The translations under genes were made by a program, and so were the position numbers. Shown here piece after piece: positions 1-5,378 of a DNA stretch of 5,378 bases. The notes under the pieces were generated by a model, which did not search any database, was not told the origin of the DNA, and saw nothing but the letters and a program-made list of their open reading frames with translations. How positions within the stretch are numbered: the stretch's first letter is position 1; each line of letters begins with the position of its first letter. The stretch is from CAYLNM01 sp964385045 (GTDB lineage: Bacteria; Planctomycetota; Phycisphaerae; Phycisphaerales; SM1A02). The stretch lies in contig CAYLNM010000221.1 of assembly GCA_964385045.1 (NCBI GenBank), forward strand, positions 1 through 5,378, given 5' to 3'.

Positions 1-2
1 TC

Positions 3-275
3 CTCCAGACGAGCCTTCAAAAGGGCCTGTGCCTGCTCATCATCAACAACCGGGACGGACCGGCGGGCATATCGTGTCCGTCCCGCGTGGCGCGGACGTC
101 GGCCGGGTGCCAGGCCGCCGTCCGGGCGTCACGCGACCGTCGCCGCCATCGGTGTCGTGCCCGCCACCTGCCCCGCCGTCCGCCGCCCGAGCCCGCGGGC
201 TCCCGGTGGGCCCGCCCGCCCCCTCCGGATCCGCCGTCCCCGGCGCCCCGCGGATCCCGCATGGTTCCCCGATGA
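3..275 (+). CDS. Possible 3' end of an upstream gene (partial, uncertain)
   Basis: This frame is open from the window edge to a TGA at 273-275, which overlaps the adaptor's ATG as ATGA. The first roughly 22 codons read LQTSLQKGLCLLIINNRDG and onward, with nearly all third positions G or C and the A/T bases in positions one and two. That is the codon signature of the two solid genes here; the other two frames show the reverse over these bases. From about base 69 the translation becomes Arg/Pro-rich low complexity and loses any clear signal. I recognise no family. It may be a real gene ending in a disordered tail and coupled to the adaptor, or a gene remnant next to non-coding GC-rich DNA. No stop is seen before 275 in this frame. 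Confidence 0.2.
   Translation, partial: LQTSLQKGLCLLIINNRDGPAGISCPSRVARTSAGCQAAVRASRDRRRHRCRARHLPRRPPPEPAGSRWARPPPPDPPSPAPRGSRMVPR
51..85. repeat. Perfect 10-bp inverted repeat with 15-nt loop
   Basis: CGGGACGGAC at 51-60 is exactly complementary to GTCCGTCCCG at 76-85, with bases 61-75 as the loop. No T-run follows on the + strand, so it is not a classic Rho-independent terminator in that direction. On the minus strand it is followed by a mildly T-rich stretch. It lies about 190 bases before the adaptor start. It could be an operator for a dimeric regulator, a hairpin near an upstream gene's end, or chance in GC-rich DNA. Confidence 0.4.
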
Positions 276-1750
276 GCCGAGCCGAACGCCTCCGCCGCCT
301 CGCCCCGCTGCTCGCCTTCGGCTTCCGGCTCGCGGTCGGCGTCGGCGCGCTGCTGCTGGCGGTCGGCATCTTCCGGTGGCTCGAGGCGAGCCGGCCCGAG
401 CCCGACCGCCTCGATCCCGAGGAGCTGCGGACCCGGGTGGAGGTCTTCCCCGCCCGGCCGCTGCCGGTGCGGCGCTCCTGGACCGGCTACGGCACCGCCC
501 GGGCGATGAACGTCGCCGACGTGCCGGCCCGGGTCGCGTCCACCGTGATCGCGATCCCCGAGCGGATCGAGGAGGGCGTCGGCCTCGCCGCGGGAGAGGT
601 GATCGCCCGGCTGGATCCGGCCGACTTCGAGGCCCGTCTCGCCGCCGCCGAGCAGGCGGTGGCCGACCTCGACGCCCAGCTCGATCGGCTCGAGGTCGAC
701 GAGCGGCGCCTCCGCGACCGGCTGGAGCTGGTCGACGAGCGGGTGGAGGTCGCGGAGGCGGAGCTCCGCCGGGTCGAGGAGGCCGCCGCCGCCGGCGTGG
801 CCCGCGAGCGCGAGGTGGACGCGGCGCGGGCCGCCCTCTCCACCGTCCGGTCCGAGCGGAGCACCCTGCTCGGCCAGCTCGACGCCCTCCCGAGCAGCCG
901 TGCGTCCCTGCGGGCCCGCCGGGCCGCCGCCGTCTCCGATCGCCGCGTCGCCGCCACCGATCTCGAGCGGACCGTGATCCGCAACCCGCTCGGCGACCCG
1001 GACGCGCCCGGGGCCGCCGACGCCCGCCGCTGGCGACTGCAGTCGCTCGACGTCGAGATCGGCGAGAGCGTGCAGCCGGGGCAGCGCATCGCCCGCGTGC
1101 TCGACCCCGGGCGGATCGAGGTCCCGGTGCGCGTTCCCGCCGCCGCGCGCCGCAGCCTGCGGGTGGGCGACCCGGTGGAGCTCGTCGGCGCGAGCGACGT
1201 CGAGGAGCTCGGCGAGCGGGCCGTGATCCGCAGCACCGTGGCCCGCATCTCCCCCGAGGACGATCCCGCCACCCGCACCACCACCGTCTACGTCGAGCTC
1301 CGTCAGGCCCCGGGCGACGCCGCTGCGGTCGCCCCCGGTCGCTTCCTGCGGGCCACGGTGTCCGACGGCGACGCGGGGGACCGCATCCTCGTGCCGCGCC
1401 GGAGCCTCGACGGCGACCGCCTCTGGATCGTCGGCGACGACGGACGCCTGCGGGGGCTCGCGGTCGAGCCGTGGTACGACGTGCGCGGCGCGTACCCGAG
1501 CACCGGGCTGCCGGATCGCGACTGGGTCGTGCTCCGCGATCCGCCGCCCGCCGGCACGCCGGTGGTCCTGCGTCCCGGTCGCCGCGTGGCCGACGGCCTC
1601 GCGGTGACGCCGGTGCCGGTGGAGGAGACCGTCGCGGCGGAGACGCCGTTCCGCGAGCCCGGCGGCGACGGGGCGACGGGCCGGGGCGGGGCGGGGACGG
1701 AGGGCGCGGCCGGCGCCGCGGACGCCGCCGGCGGGGGAGCCGGCTCGTGA
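272..1750 (+). CDS. RND efflux periplasmic adaptor (membrane-fusion protein)
   Basis: A 492-residue HlyD/AcrA-type adaptor, expected to link the RND pump encoded next to an outer-membrane channel. An N-terminal hydrophobic helix (about 12-35) gives a membrane anchor; there is no lipobox cysteine. The first lipoyl half (about 81-117) ends in ARLDPADFEARL. A long Glu/Arg/Ala/Leu coiled-coil hairpin follows (about 119-230). The second lipoyl half (about 231-280) ends in IGESVQPGQRIARV. A beta-barrel domain (about 282-370) and a membrane-proximal domain starting at ILVPRRSLDG (372) come next. Residues 464-492 are a Gly/Ala-rich, probably disordered tail. I chose ATG 272 because it puts the anchor helix close to the N terminus. 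The frame is open upstream to a GTG at 29, but that adds 81 Pro/Arg/Ala-rich residues with no recognisable domain. No Shine-Dalgarno precedes 272, so the start is less certain than the gene. The second lipoyl half carries extra residues (241-254), and the hairpin's channel-docking motif is degenerate. Substrate unknown. Confidence 0.92.
   Translation: MSRAERLRRLAPLLAFGFRLAVGVGALLLAVGIFRWLEASRPEPDRLDPEELRTRVEVFPARPLPVRRSWTGYGTARAMNVADVPARVASTVIAIPERIEEGVGLAAGEVIARLDPADFEARLAAAEQAVADLDAQLDRLEVDERRLRDRLELVDERVEVAEAELRRVEEAAAAGVAREREVDAARAALSTVRSERSTLLGQLDALPSSRASLRARRAAAVSDRRVAATDLERTVIRNPLGDPDAPGAADARRWRLQSLDVEIGESVQPGQRIARVLDPGRIEVPVRVPAAARRSLRVGDPVELVGASDVEELGERAVIRSTVARISPEDDPATRTTTVYVELRQAPGDAAAVAPGRFLRATVSDGDAGDRILVPRRSLDGDRLWIVGDDGRLRGLAVEPWYDVRGAYPSTGLPDRDWVVLRDPPPAGTPVVLRPGRRVADGLAVTPVPVEETVAAETPFREPGGDGATGRGGAGTEGAAGAADAAGGGAGS
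1733..1739 (+). promoter_or_regulatory. Shine-Dalgarno of the RND transporter gene
   Basis: GGGGGAG ends seven bases before the GTG at 1747, a good ribosome-binding spacing. It lies within the adaptor's Gly/Ala tail codons. Together with the four-base GTGA stop/start overlap it supports translational coupling and decides the GTG start of the pump. Confidence 0.7.
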
Positions 1751-4700
1751 GCCTCGCCCGCTTCGGCGTCACGCATCCCGTCCCCGTCAACCTCCTGATG
1801 GCGGCGCTGCTGCTCGCCGGGGTCTACGCCGCGCTGACGACCACCCGCGAGTTCTTCCCCGACACCACGCCCGAGTCGTGCGTGATCAGCTTCGTCTACC
1901 CCGGCGCGACGCCGGAGGAGATCGAGGAGAGCCTCGTCCGCAAGATCGAGGACGCGGTCTTCGACCTCGACGAGGTCGAGCAGATCCGCACCCAGATCGC
2001 CGAGGGCTCGGGCACGATCACGGTCGAGTTCCGCGACGGCATCCGGTCCGTGTCCCGCGCGACGGACGAGGTCGAGCGGGAGATCGACGCCCTCACCGAC
2101 ATCCCGCCCGAGGTCGAGCGGATCACGGTCACCGAGTTCGAGCCGGTGCTGCCGGTGATCCAGGTCTCGGTCTTCGGCGAGGCGAACGAGGAGGCCCTCA
2201 AGCGGGCGATCCGCGCAGTGCGCGACGACCTCGAGACGCTGCCGGACATGGGCGACATGGTGTCCTCCGGCGTCCGCGACTACGAGCTGCGGGTGGACGT
2301 CGACGGCGACGTGCTGCTCGAGCAGGGCCGCAGCCTGCCCGAGGTGGCCGACGCGATCTCGGCGTGGCTCCGGGACGTGCCCGGCGGCACGGTGCGGACC
2401 GAGGTCGGCAACGTGAACGTCCGCACCCGCGGGGTCGACGAGACCGCCGAGGCGATCCGTGACATCGCGATCGGCGGCACGCCCGGGGGGCAGGTGCTGC
2501 GGGTGCGCGACGTCGCCCGCGTCCGCGAGTCCTACGTCGACGAGCAGATCCGCACGCGGTTCGTGACCCGCGAGGCGGCCGGCCCCGCGGCCAACCTCAC
2601 GATCTACAAGGTCGGCGAGCAGGACGCGGTGGCGATCGCGGAGATGGTCCGGGCGTACGTCGCCGGGCGCCGGGCCGCGGCCGGGCTCGCGTCGGATCCG
2701 GGGTGGAGCTGGGAGGACCGGCTCCTCGGGGGGCTGGCGGACGCCGGGGGCGGGGGAGGCGGCGGGGCCGGCGGAGACGGGGAGGACGACCGCGCCGCGG
2801 CGCCGGGCCCGCCCGCCCTCGAGACCCTCAAGCAGCGGGCCCATCGCCTCGGGCTCACCGCTCCCGCGCCGCTGCCCGCCGGCACGTCCATCGCGACCAG
2901 CAGCGACCTCGCCCGCTTCATCGAGGGCCGGCTCGACCTGCTGGTCCGCAACGCCCTCGCGGGGGCGGTGCTCGTCTTCGCCACGCTGCTGCTGTTCCTG
3001 AACTGGCGGACCGCGTTCTGGGTCGGCGTCGGACTGACCACCGCCCTCGCGGGCACGCTGATGTTCATGAACCTGGTCGGGGTGACGCTCAACCTCCTGA
3101 CCATGTTCGGGCTCATCGTCGTGCTCGGCCTGCTCGTGGACGACGCGATCGTGGTGGCCGAGAACATCCAGGCCCGGCACGACGCCCGCGAGCCCGCGGC
3201 CGAGGCGGCGATCCGCGGCACCGAGCAGGTCTTCTGGCCGGTGGTCGCGACGATCCTGACCAGCATCGTCGCCTTCATGCCGCTGACCTTCATCAAGGGG
3301 CAGATCGGCGACCTGCTCGGCGCCCTGCCGATGGTGGTCGCGTGCGCCCTGGCGATGAGCGTGGTCGAGTCGGTCCTGATCCTGCCGTCGCACATGGGCC
3401 ACAGCCTCGCCGCCCGCGACCGGCGACGGCCGGGACGCGCGGGCCGCGTGGTCGCCCGCTTCGAGGCGTGGCGGGACCGGATGCTGTTCGATCACGTGGT
3501 GCCGGGCTTCGGGCGGCTGCTCGAGACGACGATCCGATTCCGCTACCTCGCCCTCGCGCTGGCGGTCTCGGTCCTCACCGCGAGCCTGGGGATGGTGGCG
3601 GGCGGCCGCGTGCCGTTCGTCTTCCTGCCGGCCTCGGACTCCGAGACGATCATCGCCGAGCTGCGGATGCCGATCGGCACGCCGCTCGAGGAGACGCAGG
3701 ACATCGTGCGCCGCATCGAGCAGGCGGCGATGGCCCAGCCCGAGACGATCTCGATCAACTCGCTCATCGGCTTCGTGGCCGCGGTGGACGACACCAGCGG
3801 CGTCACCAGCGCGGGGCAGGGCACGCACCTCGGGCAGCTGTTCATCGAGCTCGCCCCGGTCGAACGGCGGCAGGACCGGGGGGAGCGGCAGTCGAGCGCC
3901 GTCATCGCCGGGATCCGGGAGGCGGTGGGCACCATCGACGGGGCCGAGGCCTTCAGCTTCAGCGAGATCCAGGGCGGTCCGGCCGGCGCCGACATCACGG
4001 TGCAGGTGACCGGCGACGACGAGCCGGTGGTGCGGGCCGTGGTCGAGCGGATCAAGCGCGAGCTCGCCCTGATCGAGGGCGTGCGCGACATCGCCGACGA
4101 CGACGCGGCAGGGCAGCGGGAGGTGCAGATCGACCTGCGGCCCGGGGCGGCGGCGCTCGGCTTCTCGGTGGTGGACGTCGCGCGGCAGGTGCGCGGAGCC
4201 CTCTTCGGGATCGACGCCCATGTCTTCAGCCGCGACCGCGAGGACATCGACGTCCGGGTGCGCCTCGACGAGGACAGCCGGCGCAGCCTCGGCGAGATCG
4301 AGACGCTCTGGGTCAAGGCGTCGGGCGGCGGCCCTGCGGCCCCCTTCGTCCCGCTCGGCGAGGTGGCGACGCTGGAGGAGGGCGAGAGCTACAACCTCAT
4401 CCGCCGCGTCGACCGGCGGCGGGCGACGCAGGTCACCGCCGACACCGTGCCCGGCGTCTCGCCCGAGGACGTGACCCGCGCCCTCGGGCCGGTCCTCGCC
4501 GAGATCGAGGCCGAGAATCCCGGCGTGGGCCTCGAGACCGCGGGCCGGCAGCGGCAGATGCGCAAGGCCTTCGAGTCGCTGCCGGTCGGATTCGCCGCCG
4601 CCTGCATCCTGATCTACCTGATCCTGGCGTGGCTCTTCGCCAGCTACACCCAGCCGCTGGCGGTGATGGCCGCGATCCCGTTCGGCATCATCGGCGTGGT

Positions 4701-5136
4701 GTGGGGCCACTGGCTCATGGGCTACGAGATGACGTTCCTCTCGCTCATCGGCTTCGTGGCCCTGAGCGGGATCGTCGTCAACGACTCGCTGATCCTCGTG
4801 AAGTTCGCCAACGGCGAGCTGGCCCGCGGAGCGGCGCTTCGCCCGGCCCTCGTCGCCGCGGGGCGTCAACGACTGCGGCCGATCATGCTGACGACGATCA
4901 CCACCGTCCTCGGCCTCACGCCGCTCATGCTCGAGCGTTCGTTCCAGGCCGCGTTCCTGATCCCGATGGCGATCTCGGTCGCCTTCGGGCTGCTCGCGGC
5001 GACCGTCCTCATCCTGCTGGTGCTCCCGGCGATCATCGTGGTGATCGACGACGTCCGGGGGATCCTGCACGTGCTGTGGCACGGGCGGCGACGCGGGGCG
5101 CCGGCGGAGCCGATCCTGCCGGCGTTCGAGGACTGA
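1747..5136 (+). CDS. RND-family efflux transporter, inner-membrane permease subunit
   Basis: A 1129-residue RND pump (AcrB/ACR_tran superfamily), expected to act as a trimer that exports a substrate using the proton gradient. The usual two-fold layout is visible. TM1 (about 12-33) ends at TREFFPD. The first periplasmic domain runs about 34-398. TM2-TM6 run about 403-547 and end at LPSHM, followed by a basic cytoplasmic linker. TM7 is about 599-618, the second periplasmic domain about 620-940, and TM8-TM12 about 946-1099. TM4 carries the proton-relay pair D465-D466 in GLLVDDAIVVAENI. TM11 has R1042 and T1049 in RLRPIMLT, matching AcrB R971 and T978. The TM10 lysine (AcrB K940) is replaced by the GIVVND form, with N1012 at about that position. 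It is somewhat longer than AcrB (1049 aa), largely because of a roughly 65-residue insertion (about 309-375) with a seven-glycine run (334-340). GTG start chosen from the SD, the GTGA overlap with the adaptor, and the family-typical N terminus. The DD motif argues for the drug/organic-compound (HAE-like) side of the family rather than heavy-metal pumps, but the substrate is not determinable. Confidence 0.96.
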   Translation: MSLARFGVTHPVPVNLLMAALLLAGVYAALTTTREFFPDTTPESCVISFVYPGATPEEIEESLVRKIEDAVFDLDEVEQIRTQIAEGSGTITVEFRDGIRSVSRATDEVEREIDALTDIPPEVERITVTEFEPVLPVIQVSVFGEANEEALKRAIRAVRDDLETLPDMGDMVSSGVRDYELRVDVDGDVLLEQGRSLPEVADAISAWLRDVPGGTVRTEVGNVNVRTRGVDETAEAIRDIAIGGTPGGQVLRVRDVARVRESYVDEQIRTRFVTREAAGPAANLTIYKVGEQDAVAIAEMVRAYVAGRRAAAGLASDPGWSWEDRLLGGLADAGGGGGGGAGGDGEDDRAAAPGPPALETLKQRAHRLGLTAPAPLPAGTSIATSSDLARFIEGRLDLLVRNALAGAVLVFATLLLFLNWRTAFWVGVGLTTALAGTLMFMNLVGVTLNLLTMFGLIVVLGLLVDDAIVVAENIQARHDAREPAAEAAIRGTEQVFWPVVATILTSIVAFMPLTFIKGQIGDLLGALPMVVACALAMSVVESVLILPSHMGHSLAARDRRRPGRAGRVVARFEAWRDRMLFDHVVPGFGRLLETTIRFRYLALALAVSVLTASLGMVAGGRVPFVFLPASDSETIIAELRMPIGTPLEETQDIVRRIEQAAMAQPETISINSLIGFVAAVDDTSGVTSAGQGTHLGQLFIELAPVERRQDRGERQSSAVIAGIREAVGTIDGAEAFSFSEIQGGPAGADITVQVTGDDEPVVRAVVERIKRELALIEGVRDIADDDAAGQREVQIDLRPGAAALGFSVVDVARQVRGALFGIDAHVFSRDREDIDVRVRLDEDSRRSLGEIETLWVKASGGGPAAPFVPLGEVATLEEGESYNLIRRVDRRRATQVTADTVPGVSPEDVTRALGPVLAEIEAENPGVGLETAGRQRQMRKAFESLPVGFAAACILIYLILAWLFASYTQPLAVMAAIPFGIIGVVWGHWLMGYEMTFLSLIGFVALSGIVVNDSLILVKFANGELARGAALRPALVAAGRQRLRPIMLTTITTVLGLTPLMLERSFQAAFLIPMAISVAFGLLAATVLILLVLPAIIVVIDDVRGILHVLWHGRRRGAPAEPILPAFED

Positions 5137-5172
5137 GGACGGTCCGCGGGGCGGCACCTCCGCGAGGCGACG

Positions 5173-5192
5173 AGTTCGGTGGAATTCGGTGA
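5173..5192. repeat. Tandem near-identical 10-mer
   Basis: AGTTCGGTGG (5173-5182) is followed directly by AATTCGGTGA (5183-5192), with 8 of 10 positions identical and a shared TTCGGTG core. Ten-base spacing puts both copies on the same helix face, as for a protein-binding direct repeat. It lies 36 bases after the pump's stop codon. A regulatory role is only a guess. Confidence 0.3.
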
Positions 5193-5224
5193 GGGGCGAG
5201 GCCGCGGCCTGCGTTCTCCCCGGT

Positions 5225-5270
5225 GGGCGGCTGCGCGGTCGACGCCGCCGTCCGGCGTCGGGCCCCGCCC
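5225..5270 (+). terminator. Nested GC hairpin, possible terminator after the operon
   Basis: An inner stem pairs CGACGCCG (5240-5247) with CGGCGTCG (5253-5260) around a five-base loop. An outer stem pairs GGGCGG (5225-5230) with CCGCCC (5265-5270). It is the strongest fold I see after the pump gene, about 90 bases past the stop. No T-tract follows, so if it terminates transcription it does so in the T-less manner proposed for some high-GC genomes, or it merely protects the mRNA 3' end. Confidence 0.3.
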
Positions 5271-5348
5271 GAGGCACCCGTCTCGCCGCGCGTGACCCGA
5301 TGGACGCACCCCGCTCCCGACGATCCCCGCCCGCCGATCACCGGCCCT

Positions 5349-5376
5349 CGCCCGCCGCCCGCCGCCCGCCGCCCGC
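5349..5376. repeat. Four tandem copies of a 7-bp unit (CGCCCGC)
   Basis: The unit CGCCCGC occurs four times without interruption, two bases before the window end. Seven is not a multiple of three, so a change in copy number would shift frame if this were translated. It sits in apparently intergenic DNA and may continue or stop just outside the window. Confidence 0.75.
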
Positions 5377-5378
5377 GG

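Noticed and set aside
37..45. Three consecutive minus-strand stop codons (TGATGATGA)
   Set aside because: They could mark the end of a minus-strand gene, but the minus-strand frame leading into them shows no coding signature, so this is likely chance.
29..271. N-terminal extension of the adaptor from GTG 29
   Set aside because: It adds 81 low-complexity residues and buries the membrane anchor about 90 residues inside. ATG 272 gives the normal adaptor layout.
157..1746. The pump's reading frame stays open far upstream of 1747, through the whole adaptor gene, suggesting a 1659-residue fusion
   Set aside because: The upstream 530 residues are Arg/Pro/Ala-rich noise out of frame with the adaptor. 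The pump's family-typical N terminus begins right at GTG 1747, with a good Shine-Dalgarno.
129..1790. A 553-residue minus-strand frame opposite the adaptor
   Set aside because: It is dominated by Arg, Pro and Gly with no domain, the usual shadow of a GC-rich gene.
1303..5277. A 1324-residue open frame on the minus strand opposite the pump gene
   Set aside because: It mirrors the pump's codon structure: very high third-position GC removes stops from this antisense frame. The translation is His/Asp/Arg/Glu-rich without domains, while the + strand frame has clear RND motifs.
5292..5378. Start of a further gene at GTG 5292 (MTRWTHPAPDDPRPP) or ATG 5300 (MDAPRSRRSPP)
   Set aside because: Both frames stay open to the window end, but fewer than 30 Pro/Arg-rich codons running through a 7-bp repeat, with no clear Shine-Dalgarno, are not enough to call a gene.

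Overview
The window holds a two-gene operon on the + strand for an RND-type efflux system. The first gene (272-1750) encodes a 492-residue membrane-fusion (periplasmic adaptor) protein. The second (1747-5136) encodes a 1129-residue inner-membrane RND transporter. They overlap by four bases (GTGA), and the transporter's Shine-Dalgarno sequence lies inside the last codons of the adaptor. Both genes appear intact. No outer-membrane channel (TolC type), regulator, tRNA, rRNA, CRISPR array or insertion sequence is visible.

The DNA is extremely GC-rich (by eye, above 70%), with third codon positions almost all G or C. An RND pump with an adaptor implies a cell with two membranes. The transporter's N-terminal wording (RFGVTHPVPVNLLM, then TREFFPD) and its TM10 motif GIVVNDSLILV resemble the uncharacterised RND pumps common in Planctomycetota, possibly Phycisphaerae. 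That placement is recalled family resemblance, not a search result, and another high-GC didermic bacterium is possible.

Layout: bases 1-271 carry no confidently called gene. Bases 3 to about 68 have coding-like codon statistics in one frame that closes at a TGA overlapping the adaptor's ATG, so this may be the end of an upstream gene; a perfect 10-bp inverted repeat sits at 51-85. Bases 272-5136 are the operon. Bases 5137-5378 are apparently non-coding, with a tandem 10-mer, a nested GC hairpin and four copies of a 7-bp repeat at the window end.

The two proteins should work together. The adaptor, anchored by an N-terminal helix, would bridge the trimeric RND pump to an outer-membrane channel encoded elsewhere, and proton flow through the pump would drive substrate export. 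The substrate cannot be read from the sequence. The system type is known. The unusual points are local: a roughly 65-residue Gly-rich insertion in the pump's first periplasmic domain, an insertion in the adaptor's second lipoyl half, a degenerate channel-docking motif, and loss of the canonical TM10 lysine. I found no evidence of a wholly new system.
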